Of a stretch of 64,000 bases of DNA, positions 8,401-15,974 are shown in pieces. The position numbers and the translations under genes are program-made. The notes beneath the pieces are model-generated. The model ran no database searches. It saw only the letters and a list, made by a program, of their open reading frames with translations, and was not told where the DNA came from. Every line of letters starts with the position of its first letter. The first letter of the stretch is position 1. Source of the DNA: Atlanticothrix silvestris CENA357 (GTDB lineage Bacteria; Cyanobacteriota; Cyanobacteriia; Cyanobacteriales; Nostocaceae); NCBI RefSeq assembly GCF_016056295.1, contig NZ_JAECZB010000013.1, forward strand, positions 1 to 64,000, in the 5' to 3' direction.

Positions 8401-9052
8401 GGCAACGACGTTACACCAGCTGGGGGCAATCAAAGCCTATGGAGGAGAAATTAACGAAGCGATCGCCCTTTATCAACAATCCCTGGCTATCAAAGAACAA
8501 ATCGGCAATGTCAAAGGCAAGGCGGCGACGTTGCACGAATTGGGAAACCTCAAAGCTAATACAGGAGAAATCAGCGAAGCGATCGCCCTTTATCAGGAAT
8601 CCCTTGCCATCTGTGAACAAATCGGCTACGTCAAAGGTCAGGTGACTGCTTTGTTCAGTTTGATGAAACTCAAAACCGATAGAGGAGAAATCAATGAAGC
8701 AATCGCTTTTTATCAGCAATCTCTTGTCATCATTGAACAAATCGATGATGTCAAAATTAAGGCGACAATGTTCAACAACTTAGGATACCTCAAAGAGAAT
8801 ACAGGAGAAATCAACGAAGCGATCGCCCTATATGAAAAATCGCTTGCCCTTGATGAACAAATCGGCAATGTCCAAGGTCAGGCAATAACGTTGTGGTGCT
8901 TAGGGGAAATAGCAGAACAACAGGGCGATTACAATAAAGCACTAGATTATTTGCAGTCAGCCTTGAAGATATTGCAGCGTCTCAAATCTCCTGATGCTGA
9001 AGCAGTTAGACAAATGATAGTGAGAGTGCAAGATTTAATTCGTAGTTCGTAA
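5405..9052 (+). CDS. CHAT protease - STAND NTPase - TPR protein
   Basis: A 1215-residue signalling protein with GTG start; AGGA lies about 8 bases upstream. Residues 1-130 are an N-terminal domain. About 130-330 is a caspase-like CHAT domain with His212 in LHLTGHATLQDG and Cys256 in FLSGCRTGQ, an intact protease dyad. About 375-650 is an NB-ARC/STAND NTPase with Walker A GMGGLGKSS (Lys414) and Walker B FLLVLDDFE (Asp489-490). A winged-helix-like region follows, then from about 780 a superhelix of roughly ten 40-residue TPRs with near-identical units (GEINEAIALYEKSFALNEQIGNVQ-like). The architecture matches NLR-like bacterial conflict or programmed-death sensors: TPRs sense, STAND oligomerises, CHAT cleaves. 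Residues about 497-529 are an in-frame repeat insertion. The last residues IRSS and the stop come from a heptamer repeat. Confidence 0.88.
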   Translation: MQILHLDLKAVDGNYVELRYFIDNPNQYEKRSLPLSEVADLIELAERDYYVSVFPEDYTVTGQRLYNWLDGSDRWLQPLLDKYRREGIVLAIAAAENLAHLPWEVLYDGVSFLVERVPAIVPVRWVSDSTVKKLTIDGEAENRALQVLFMATSPLDVKPVLDFEGEEARILEATKRQPLALTVEESGCLLELGYLIDGYDKDYFDVLHLTGHATLQDGQPRFVTETATGEAYYASAGDIAQELQFRLPKLIFLSGCRTGQAGNSGSVPSMAEELLKSGAKAVLGWGQKVLDSNATAAAAALYQELSAGKQITEAVASTYQALIKNKARDWHLLRLYAAGNLPSSLVTPLRTRGRKPAPPLSVSTQFLDAAGKVKVPTRESFVGRRRQLQNCLRVLSQSTDEIGVLIHGMGGLGKSSLAARLCDRLANFERVVWVGRIDEASLVSRLTEKLDDNEQRKSLQNYDEELKYRLRRVFQQLHEQGKPFLLVLDDFEVNLETSPPTPLRSGEGSQVPPFPRREGGLGGLGRLQSEAAEVMKALVWAIRENSTSHRIVITCRYDFEFTQLQHFHKQPLEGMRGADLRKKCNLLTAFGAKSQVDEALKSQAQKLADGNPRLLEWLDKILQNTTVDVAAILNRLAADPVELREQVLAEALLQQMDVTMREMLSRGLVFELSVPREALAAVCENIPNLSHYISRAVALGLLEVSHDQALRVPRILPVQIRSDGEALYEQAAQVLYRLWWEGTAIPTEEQNLEIHRLALRGKVDKVALEIAGKLASHWRNQSRFREAVQLCKSTLEIAEDYVLLHGLAACEQELGDVSKAQEHYQQALDNCPTEDKKEKAGIIHNLGYLKASTGQISEAIALYEQSLTLSEQIGNVQLKAVTLQHLGYIKADRGEINEAIALYEKSFALNEQIGNVQGLPGMLHEMGRLKADRGEIEQAIALYEKSFALNEQIGNVQLKAATLHEMGRLKANIGEIEQAIALYQQSFALSEQIGHVQGKATTLHQLGAIKAYGGEINEAIALYQQSLAIKEQIGNVKGKAATLHELGNLKANTGEISEAIALYQESLAICEQIGYVKGQVTALFSLMKLKTDRGEINEAIAFYQQSLVIIEQIDDVKIKATMFNNLGYLKENTGEINEAIALYEKSLALDEQIGNVQGQAITLWCLGEIAEQQGDYNKALDYLQSALKILQRLKSPDAEAVRQMIVRVQDLIRSS
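6893..6985. repeat. Palindromic interspersed repeat inserted in frame in the STAND domain
   Basis: This stretch encodes Pro/Gly-rich sequence (TPLRSGEG, PPFPRREGGLGGLG) unlike the surrounding domain. It contains a perfect 10-bp inverted repeat (CCCCTCTCCG / CGGAGAGGGG, 6906-6928) and a second one (CCCCCC-ATTCCCT / AGGGAAGGGGGG, 6937-6964, one bulged base). The type is familiar from cyanobacterial intergenic regions. Here it lies directly after Walker B. Confidence 0.8.
7930..8930 (+). repeat. 120-bp tandem repeats coding the TPR array
   Basis: About eight to nine near-identical 120-bp units encode 40-residue TPRs. A perfect HIP1 octamer GCGATCGC sits at the same point in seven units (7979, 8099, 8219, 8339, 8459, 8579, 8819), with a degenerate copy at 8699. 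Identity between units indicates recent tandem duplication. Confidence 0.9.
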
Positions 9053-9085
9053 TTCGTGGTTCGTCATTTGTCATTTATTATTTGT
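9037..9085. repeat. Heptamer (STRR-type) array over the CHAT gene stop
   Basis: Seven consecutive heptamers (aattcgt, agttcgt, aattcgt, ggttcgt, catttgt, catttat, tatttgt) begin inside the last codons of the CHAT gene and supply its stop codon. Confidence 0.75.
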
Positions 9086-9242
9086 CATTAAGAAACATCG
9101 CTGATAAAACGTCAATGCGATCGCAACAGAGTTGAGCTTAGCTACAGATGTAGCGACTGTCGTATTCTTTAATTTAATTGGTATCCACTCGATTGTCGTG
9201 TGAGCGATCGCTCCTTTTGCGTTAAGCTGACTCATCTACAAG

Positions 9243-9494
9243 TCTTTGATACTCATGCGAGAGCCTTTGATATTCGTGGGAGAGTCTTTAATACTCATGC
9301 GAGAGCCTTTGATATTCGCGCGAGAGTCTTTGATATTCGTGGGAGAGTCTTTAATACTCATGAGAGAGTTTTTGATATTCGTGAGCGAGTCTTTAATACT
9401 CATGAGAGAGTCTTTGATGTTCGCGGGAGAGTCTTTAATATTCATGAGAGAGTCTTTGATATTCGTGGGAGAGTCATTGATACTCGTTCACCAG
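9243..9494. repeat. 12-copy array of 21-bp tandem repeats
   Basis: Twelve consecutive 21-bp units with no spacer. Two unit types largely alternate (tctttgatattcgtgggag+ag and tctttaatactcatgagag+ag), giving a 42-bp higher-order period. Because 21 is a multiple of three and the units lack stops, several frames on both strands stay open and show heptapeptide periodicity, for example RVFDIRG/RVFNTHE. No ribosome site or known domain supports translation. It lies between the CHAT gene and a Uma2 gene. Confidence 0.9.
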
Positions 9495-9558
9495 TTTTTT
9501 AGACTTGTGGCTTGGTTGTTGGAGATTGCATCTGTCCTAATTCAGCCCAAAGCAGATT

Positions 9559-10254
9559 CTAAACCAAAGAATCTGGATCTACACCCAGCGATCTGAGACG
9601 TTCAGCCAGCATTTGGGCGCGTTGTTCTGCTTGTTGAACTCGTTCTTCTGGTGCTAATAAACGCTTGCCTTGCTCGTCATACCAGTAAAGCCACTCGCGT
9701 GTAATACCTAGATATGTACCCCGTTCGTTGCCAATTCCTAAACCGATTTCTGGTAGCCAAACGGGATTTCCTGGCTGCAATTGATACTTGCCATTTACCA
9801 AGCGATACACTTCTAAAGTCGGTTTTCTCCGCCGCTGGGGATTATAAACGACATAATATAAAACTTCTAATTGGGCATAAAATTCTTTCTTCGTGCTGTA
9901 TTCCCCGCGCCGTTTCTGAGAAACCACCTCTAATGCCATAATTGGTGCGCGCTGTTCTTCCCAAAGCACATAACTTAAACGCAGATTCTGATCAAAAATC
10001 CGTTCTACTCCCAGACTCAAAAACCCATCTGGTACAATCGCTGGCTGATTGGGATCATAATAAATGCCCATATCAACCTCAAAGAACCAGTCCATGCGAT
10101 CTGCCCATGCCATAGCTAATATAGCTTTGAGTAAACCGGGAATCAAATCTTGTAATTCATTATCCACAGGGGTATCGTCAGAGTCAGGCAAATCCTCAGC
10201 GGAGGGTAAGCAGTCTAGCGGATCGTACTTTAGCATGATCTGATTGCCATTCAT
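9559..10254 (-). CDS. Uma2-family putative endonuclease with C-terminal coiled coil
   Basis: A 231-residue DUF820/Uma2 protein, PD-(D/E)XK fold. The core has VPDGFLSLGV (first Asp), IMALEVVSQKRRGE (catalytic Glu region, V-S-x-K) and YYVVYNPQRRR. C-terminal EERVQQAEQRAQMLAERLRSLGV is a short charged coiled coil typical of the cyanobacterial subfamily. Uma2 proteins are very numerous in cyanobacteria. Their nuclease role is predicted from fold, and a link to mobile elements is often proposed but unproven. It is more distant from the other Uma2 genes in this window than they are from each other. Confidence 0.85.
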   Translation of the reverse strand: MNGNQIMLKYDPLDCLPSAEDLPDSDDTPVDNELQDLIPGLLKAILAMAWADRMDWFFEVDMGIYYDPNQPAIVPDGFLSLGVERIFDQNLRLSYVLWEEQRAPIMALEVVSQKRRGEYSTKKEFYAQLEVLYYVVYNPQRRRKPTLEVYRLVNGKYQLQPGNPVWLPEIGLGIGNERGTYLGITREWLYWYDEQGKRLLAPEERVQQAEQRAQMLAERLRSLGVDPDSLV

Positions 10255-10319
10255 CTAATATTGTGATCATAGAGGCAAGAGCAAAAGCCTAGGGCATGTT
10301 TCCCCATTATTGTAGAGAC

Positions 10320-10466
10320 GCGATTCATCGCGTTTGATAAATCCATTGAGAAAAGGCGATCGCTTGTCGCAAACCCCATGATTTCATCGCGTCTGATAAA
10401 TCTCAGTGCGATCACCTGTGGTAAACCTCATGACCTCATCGCGTCTGATAAATCTCAGTGCGATCG
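10320..10466. repeat. Three direct repeats with the core catcgcgtctgataaat
   Basis: Copies start at about 10326, 10385 and 10437. The last two share about 29 bases (through ctcagtgcgatc) with a 52-bp period; the first is more diverged. The last copy abuts the stop codon of the DNA methyltransferase gene. Embedded gcgatc motifs resemble HIP1. Confidence 0.75.
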
Positions 10467-11735
10467 CTAACAATCTTTGCCATAATATTGTGCCGCTTGC
10501 GACATATTTAGTTGCAATAGCTTTTCATCTCCTAGCTGCTGACGAAAATGAGATTTATTAGGCAATACCTGCAATTTACGAATAATTTCTGCTGCTACAG
10601 CTTTTGCTAATAGTGGTGGTACAGAGTTACCGACTTGGCGGAATCCATGCCATTTAGTGACATGAAATCTAAACCAGTCCGGGTAAGAATGTAGTCTTGC
10701 AGCTTCCCTGACTGTAATGCAGCGGGGTGTCAAAGGATGAATCGGTCTAGGAGAGGTGAAAGAACCTCTATATTTGTCTGTTCCTGCTCGTAAGGTGTTA
10801 CAGACACCAGCCGGATGTAGTTTATGAAAACGGCTAATCGGCTCTCTCTCTCCCGGAATCGTTGCAGCAAAACGTTGAATAGTTGTAAGTGAGTGTTTTG
10901 TTCTCAGACTTGAAGAAAGGATGCGGGAATCAAAGTCACGCTGATATGCATAGTCATCTACTAAAGTATTAATCCCGCGAAGTGTCAAAGCGTAATTACT
11001 CGGTTTGCCATACTCTGCTACTATCCAATCTCTCTTTAATAACTCTGAGTAATTTTCTACTTCTGGTATATCTCCAATTGCTTCCCAGACTGTTGGGCTA
11101 TTAGGAAGAATCGATAAATTCTGATCTGTAAAATTATTTGGCAATGCTTGTTTAGTAATTGGCTGGGGATATGGCGGTAACTCTACATCTTTTCTTGCAC
11201 CAATGAGAAATAATCTCTCGCGAGACTGTGGCACACCATAATGTGCTGCGTTGAGAATTCGATAATTTTCTGCTATTTGATAGCCATGAATTTTAAAATC
11301 GCTAATTAAAGTTTGGAGAATTTTTTTATGTTCACCAACTGTAATTCCCCGAACATTTTCCATTACAAAAAACTTTGGTTGTAGCTCTAAAACTAATCGA
11401 TGGAAGTGAAATACTAAAGAATTGCGCGGATCATCAAAAGCTCGTTTACCCATGAGTGAAAAGCCTTGACATGGAGAGCCGCAAATCACTGCATCGATTT
11501 CGCGATCGCCAATTTCAGAACGCTGCCTAATTTCTTCTCCTGTAGTACCCACAACACTTTGACACAACACAGAGCAGAAAGGAAAATTAAACTCATGTGT
11601 AGCACAGTGAATCGGGTCTATTTCCACAGATGCCAACACATCAAAGCCAGCTTGTTCAAAGCCAAGGGTCATGCCGCCAGCACCGGCAAACAAGTCAACT
11701 GCGATCGGTCGTTGTTTTCTCAAATCATGAGCCAT
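10467..11735 (-). CDS. DNA (cytosine-5) methyltransferase, orphan
   Basis: A 422-residue m5C methyltransferase with the ordered family motifs. Motif I is DLFAGAGGMTLGF (SAM binding), II is ASVEIDP, and IV is GSPCQGFS with the catalytic Cys. VI is MENVRGI, VIII is near HYGVPQSRERLFLIGAR, the target-recognition region spans about 195-330, IX/X ends in RQVGNSVPPLLAKAV. No restriction endonuclease is next to it, so it looks like an orphan. In Synechocystis and Anabaena, orphan m5C enzymes methylate CGATCG, the HIP1 core. This window is rich in HIP1, so that specificity is a reasonable guess, not shown. It lies just downstream of the lpx cluster on the same strand. Confidence 0.93.
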   Translation of the reverse strand: MAHDLRKQRPIAVDLFAGAGGMTLGFEQAGFDVLASVEIDPIHCATHEFNFPFCSVLCQSVVGTTGEEIRQRSEIGDREIDAVICGSPCQGFSLMGKRAFDDPRNSLVFHFHRLVLELQPKFFVMENVRGITVGEHKKILQTLISDFKIHGYQIAENYRILNAAHYGVPQSRERLFLIGARKDVELPPYPQPITKQALPNNFTDQNLSILPNSPTVWEAIGDIPEVENYSELLKRDWIVAEYGKPSNYALTLRGINTLVDDYAYQRDFDSRILSSSLRTKHSLTTIQRFAATIPGEREPISRFHKLHPAGVCNTLRAGTDKYRGSFTSPRPIHPLTPRCITVREAARLHSYPDWFRFHVTKWHGFRQVGNSVPPLLAKAVAAEIIRKLQVLPNKSHFRQQLGDEKLLQLNMSQAAQYYGKDC

Positions 11736-11786
11736 GACACCTCTAAGCTGACTCTGAAATCTAACAATTAACCACCAATTTAAAAT

Positions 11787-12956
11787 CTAAACTCTCAAAC
11801 TTGGTAGCATTTGCAAAATTTCTTGAGCAGCGCGATCGCATACTCCCACTTCGCCTAAACACTGGCGCATTTCTTGATAATCTGTCAAAGTTTGCTGGCG
11901 GCGTTCAGGATTTAGCAATAATTCCATTGCCGCTTGGGTAATATTCTCTGGTGTGGCTTGCTCTTGTAAAAACTCTGGCACAATTGGCTTCATCACGACT
12001 AAATTAGGTGGCGATGCAAAGGGTATGGAACCTTTGAGAATTTTTCGGGCAATCCATACCGTAATGGGATTCAGGCGGTAAACCACAACTTGCGGCACAT
12101 TTAATAAAGCTAGTTCCAAATTTACGGTGCCAGATTTAGTAATGGCAAAATCGGCAGCGGCAAATACTTCTTTTTGTTGACCTGATACAACACTAGCCCG
12201 CAAACCGTAACGTTCAATTGCTGCTTCAATTGGCTGTCTGTAGACTTCTAAGGACAGAGGAATCCAAAAATGAACTTCAGGTAGCTTGGTTTGAATAGTT
12301 TGGGCCGCTGCAAAAATAACTGGTAAAAGATATTTTATTTCTTGGTTGCGAGAGGCAGGGAGAAGAGCGATCGCTGTTTGTTCTGGCGTAATACCCAATT
12401 TTGCGCGGGCTGCTTCACGACTGGGAGCGTTTTGCATCCGGTCAACGAGAGGATGCCCTACCCAACTAACTTTTGCGCCGTTATCGCTAAAATAACGGGC
12501 TTCTTCTGGGAAGATTGCCAACAACTTATCTGTAAAGCCGACAATTCGGGCAGTGTTACGTAAACTGACTGACCACACCCATTCTTGGGGAGCAATGTAA
12601 TACACCACAGGCACTTGGGGTAAATGCTTTTGCATATAAGTGCCAATGCCGAGATTTGGCCCCATGTAGTCAATTAGCACTACTAAGTCAGGTGGATTTT
12701 GTTTGAGAAAGGCGATCGCTTGTCGTTGTACTCTGAGAGTAGGCAAAATATAAGGCAGAGATTCAACTAGACCCATTGAGCCAATACCACTGGTATCACC
12801 CAGAATAGTTGCTCCTGCCTCTGCCATTCTTTCGCCACCCAGAGCTACAATCTCTAATTGCAAACCAGCAGCAGCAGCTTGACGCTTCATCGCTACAATC
12901 AGCAGCGACCCTTGCAAATCGCCAGAAACTTCGCCAGTGCTGATAAATATCCGCAT
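11787..12956 (-). CDS. lpxB: Lipid-A-disaccharide synthase
   Basis: A 389-residue GT19 enzyme joining UDP-diacylglucosamine and lipid X to form the lipid A disaccharide at the inner membrane. The start MRIFISTGEVSGDLQG is the family signature, followed by ALGGERMAEAGATIL, PDLVVLIDYMGPN, the YYIAPQEWVW motif and the UDP-binding end (KSGTVNLELALLNVPQVVVYR). Normal length. It is the last gene of the lpxC-fabZ-lpxA-lpxB run, 94 bp after lpxA. Confidence 0.96.
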   Translation of the reverse strand: MRIFISTGEVSGDLQGSLLIVAMKRQAAAAGLQLEIVALGGERMAEAGATILGDTSGIGSMGLVESLPYILPTLRVQRQAIAFLKQNPPDLVVLIDYMGPNLGIGTYMQKHLPQVPVVYYIAPQEWVWSVSLRNTARIVGFTDKLLAIFPEEARYFSDNGAKVSWVGHPLVDRMQNAPSREAARAKLGITPEQTAIALLPASRNQEIKYLLPVIFAAAQTIQTKLPEVHFWIPLSLEVYRQPIEAAIERYGLRASVVSGQQKEVFAAADFAITKSGTVNLELALLNVPQVVVYRLNPITVWIARKILKGSIPFASPPNLVVMKPIVPEFLQEQATPENITQAAMELLLNPERRQQTLTDYQEMRQCLGEVGVCDRAAQEILQMLPSLRV

Positions 12957-13050
12957 TTGGTAATTGGTAGTTGGTAAAAATGTATTAAATACTGAATGGT
13001 TAGAAGTTAGGAGTTACAAGTTTAATTCATAACTCACAACTTCTAATTGA

Positions 13051-13866
13051 TCATTCATCACTCACGCTTGGTTTACTCTTTCCGGGAATTAAACCACGTC
13101 TGCCTGGCATCTGAGAAAGTAGCAAGAAGCGACGTAGGTTTTGTAGTTGTTCGGTTTCTCCCAACTGTTCGAGCTGTTCTAAAGCATCTTTAAAAGTTAA
13201 GCCAGAACGATACAGAATGCGGAAGGCTTTTTTGAGGATTTGTAAGTCGGTTGAACTCATGCCAGAACGCTTTAATCCCACAAGATTAAGGGTTCGTACT
13301 CGTGCCGGATTGCCTTCCACTAGCATATAAGGTGGTACATCCCGATCAATGCGTGCCATACCTCCAACCATCGCGTGTTTACCAATATGTACAAATTGAT
13401 GCACACCCAAAACTCCGCCTAGCCTTGCTCGTGACTCTATATGGACATGACCTGCTAGTGCTACTGAGTTGGGAATAATCACGTGGTCTTCAATGATGCA
13501 GTTATGAGCTACATGTACATAAGCCATCAGTAAGTTGTTATTCCCGATTACCGTTGCTTCACCAGCACCAGTAGCGCGGTTGATGGTGACATACTCACGA
13601 ATCGAGTTATTATCACCAATTTTGACCCAAGTAGGTTCTCCCACAAATTTGAGATCCTGGGGTTCCATACCGATCGCTGCACCTGGAAAAATCTGATTTT
13701 GCGCCCCAATTTCACAAGGCCCTTCTAGCACTACATGAGCGCCAATTATTGTTTCAGGGCCCACTTTGACATGCTCTCCAATCACAGCATAGGCACCGAC
13801 TTGCACTGTATGGTGGAGTTCCGATTTAGGATGAATTACAGCAGTTGGATGAATAAGCGTTTTCAA
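13051..13866 (-). CDS. lpxA: Acyl-ACP--UDP-N-acetylglucosamine O-acyltransferase
   Basis: A 271-residue left-handed beta-helix acyltransferase catalysing the first step of lipid A synthesis. Hexapeptide repeats run from about residue 5 to 190 (IHPTAVIHPKSEL, VGAYAVIGEHVKVGP). The catalytic His lies in LMAYVHVAHNCIIEDHVI. The C-terminal helical bundle (LKKAFRILYRSGLTFKDALEQL) completes the trimer. Full length, between fabZ and lpxB. Confidence 0.96.
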   Translation of the reverse strand: MKTLIHPTAVIHPKSELHHTVQVGAYAVIGEHVKVGPETIIGAHVVLEGPCEIGAQNQIFPGAAIGMEPQDLKFVGEPTWVKIGDNNSIREYVTINRATGAGEATVIGNNNLLMAYVHVAHNCIIEDHVIIPNSVALAGHVHIESRARLGGVLGVHQFVHIGKHAMVGGMARIDRDVPPYMLVEGNPARVRTLNLVGLKRSGMSSTDLQILKKAFRILYRSGLTFKDALEQLEQLGETEQLQNLRRFLLLSQMPGRRGLIPGKSKPSVSDE

Positions 13867-14203
13867 GGGTGAATCTCCAGAACTGTCTTGAGGAGCCAGT
13901 GTCCTTTGGGTTTGCCAATCCTTAAGTTCAGTTAAACCGACTTGAATGACTGACTCACTGTGCGGGGGTAATCCCCCTTGAGGCTACTGGCATTGCTGAG
14001 TGTGTAAGTTTTCAGTTGCCGAAAGTGTGAGGAAAAGCAAGTTAAGTGTGTTCGCGTAGCGGACGCACCAGAGGGCATCGAAAATCAAGAAATTATAAAG
14101 TGCTATTGTGGATTGTTTTTTTACTGCTATCCTTATTCAGAATGAAGTAAGGGTATTTCACGGATATACCCGTACCACGCAAGCAAATCTTTAATTAATT
14201 AAT
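13867..14203. other. Intergenic region between lpxA and fabZ
   Basis: About 337 bases, long for an operon-internal gap. It holds small hairpins (gcgggggtaatcccccttg near 13962, and gttcgcgtagcggacgc near 14050) but no ORF, RNA gene or clear terminator. A separate promoter for lpxA-lpxB is possible. Confidence 0.4.
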
Positions 14204-14716
14204 CTAATTAATTAAAGAGAACATCAATTCGCCTTCCGCAGCGAGTTTACCGTCAACTTCGGCACGAGCCTGCATTTTACCGAAACGACGTTGTTTTACA
14301 CATAACAGTTCCACTGTCATTACCAGTTGATCTCCTGGTACAACTTGGCGGCGGAAACGGACTTTATCGATACCAGCAAAAACAAACAGTCCGTCTTCAA
14401 ACCCAGGCAGCTGCTTCAAAACAATCCCCCCGACCTGTGCCATCGCTTCTACAATTAGTACTCCCGGCATCAGTGGTCTTCCTGGGAAATGACCTTGAAA
14501 TTGAGGTTCATTGAAAGTAACATTTTTAACACCTACAGCCGACTTTCCTGGGATGTAGTCAATTATTTTATCTACAAGTAAAAATGGATAGCGGTGAGGT
14601 AGAAGTTTTTGAATTTCTTCAGATGAAAAAGTCTTTTTAATTTCATGGGTAGCCTGTTTTTCGGTAGATGTAGGTGCGATCGTCTCGGTGCTATTCACTT
14701 GGGTAAGGGTTGACAT
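14204..14716 (-). CDS. fabZ: 3-hydroxyacyl-ACP dehydratase
   Basis: A 170-residue hot-dog fold enzyme of type II fatty acid synthesis. The catalytic His is in [14 protein letters not shown] and the catalytic Glu in [20 protein letters not shown]. The first 25 residues ([17 protein letters not shown]) are an extra, Thr-rich leader compared with enterobacterial FabZ. It sits between lpxC and lpxA, where it balances hydroxyacyl-ACP flow between lipid A and fatty acids. Confidence 0.96.
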   Translation of the reverse strand: MSTLTQVNSTETIAPTSTEKQATHEIKKTFSSEEIQKLLPHRYPFLLVDKIIDYIPGKSAVGVKNVTFNEPQFQGHFPGRPLMPGVLIVEAMAQVGGIVLKQLPGFEDGLFVFAGIDKVRFRRQVVPGDQLVMTVELLCVKQRRFGKMQARAEVDGKLAAEGELMFSLIN

Positions 14717-14814
14717 TAGCAGTTTGGTTGATTTTCAATCTGGGAAATGGAAATTAAGTGGGTTTATATTGAAACCCCTTAAGGATTTTAGATCCAATCC
14801 GTCTTAAAAGTTTG

Positions 14815-15690
14815 CTAGGCAGGGAAGCCTTGCTGGCAACTTTCCGCAAAATCTAAAATTTTCTGAGCCAGTTGAATATGTAAATTGTGGCTAGCTTTAT
14901 ACGCTAAAAAATGAGCTTGCGGAAAAGTTCCTAGTAAACTCAAATCTCCTACTAAGTCCAAGATTTTATGACGGACTGGCTCATTTGCAAATCTTAATGG
15001 TGGATTTAGCCAGCCTTCAGAGCCACAAACAAGTGCATTATCCAAACTACCACCTTTAATTAGTCCTGTTTTTTGTAAGTGTTCAATTTGATGCAGTAAA
15101 CCAAAAGTCCGAGCAGGAGCAATTTCTTCAGCAAAGCTGGTAGAAGCGTTGTTTAATTCGGTAGCCTGTGACCAACTGTGCCATTGATTACCAATAGCTG
15201 GCGGGTCAAAGTCAATGCCGTAACTAAAGCGAATTTCTGGGGCTGGAAGGGCACAAACAAAGGCATCACCTTGATAAACCCATATTGGCTCTGTAATAAC
15301 TAGAGGAATTTGATTGTTATTAACTGGTTGTGATATTAGACCGACTTCAGCGATACTTGCTGTCCATACCTTGGCTGAACCATCTAAAAGTGGTACTTCT
15401 GGGCCATCAATTTCAATTCGAGCGTTATCTACACCCATGCCCACAAGCGCTGCTAATAGATGCTCTACCGTGCGAACGCAGGCTTCATTTTTACCCAACT
15501 GAGTTGAAAGTACAGTCTGACTAACTGCTGCAACTTGGGCTGGAATTATCGGTAAATCAGGTAAATCCACCCGCACAAAATAGCGCCCACTGCCTGCATC
15601 GGCGGGTAATATCCGCACATGAGTAATTACACCACTATGCAGTCCCACTCCGGTTTGGGTAATTTCCGCTGCTAAAGTGTGCTGTTGCAT
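14815..15690 (-). CDS. lpxC: UDP-3-O-acyl-N-acetylglucosamine deacetylase
   Basis: A 291-residue zinc amidase committing UDP-acylGlcNAc to lipid A. TGVGLHSG near the N-terminus is the family opening. Zinc and catalytic residues are in [14 protein letters not shown] (Glu-His), [15 protein letters not shown] (His and Asp) and [12 protein letters not shown] (His). Length is close to that of other cyanobacterial LpxC. It lies 99 bp before fabZ and is the first lpx gene after bamA. Confidence 0.96.
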   Translation of the reverse strand: MQQHTLAAEITQTGVGLHSGVITHVRILPADAGSGRYFVRVDLPDLPIIPAQVAAVSQTVLSTQLGKNEACVRTVEHLLAALVGMGVDNARIEIDGPEVPLLDGSAKVWTASIAEVGLISQPVNNNQIPLVITEPIWVYQGDAFVCALPAPEIRFSYGIDFDPPAIGNQWHSWSQATELNNASTSFAEEIAPARTFGLLHQIEHLQKTGLIKGGSLDNALVCGSEGWLNPPLRFANEPVRHKILDLVGDLSLLGTFPQAHFLAYKASHNLHIQLAQKILDFAESCQQGFPA

Positions 15691-15884
15691 AGATGAAAAG
15701 TGAATATATTTTGATTTGTATCATTTATGTTAAGTTTTGGCAAAGCCCCTGTTCTGCTCCCAACAATGTAACTGATACCTTTAAAGGTACAGTATTGAGG
15801 CAATGGTAAAAATTAGCAAGTTAAATTGGTCAGTTGTCAGTTTTTATTTGCCACTGACCACACTTTGACAAGCTCAATGCATCG

Positions 15885-15953
15885 CTGACCACTGACAACT
15901 GACAACTGACCCTTCGGGTTCGCAGTCGCCTGCGGAGGGAAACCCTCCCGCAG
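15885..15953. repeat. STRR heptamers plus a GC-rich palindrome
   Basis: Heptamers of the type ctgacaa/ctgacca run 15885-15910. They are followed by a hairpin whose arms are CTGCGGAGGG (15930-15939) and CCCTCCCGCAG (15943-15953), with an AAA loop and one bulge. More ctgacaa follows toward the bamA stop. It could act as a terminator-like structure for bamA, but there is no T tract. Confidence 0.7.
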
Positions 15954-15974
15954 CGCTGCCTCACAACTGACAAC

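Noticed and set aside
7886-8740. Long minus-strand ORFs in the TPR region
   Set aside because: They are mirror frames of the 120-bp repeats of the CHAT gene and show the same periodicity.
9243-9494. CRISPR array
   Set aside because: Units are directly adjacent, with no unique spacers, and no cas genes are near; the Cas4-like gene at 35447 belongs to the Argonaute operon.
9200-9502. ORF through the 21-bp repeat array as a gene
   Set aside because: Several frames on both strands are equally open because the unit is 21 bp without stops; no ribosome site and no known domain. Kept as a repeat only.
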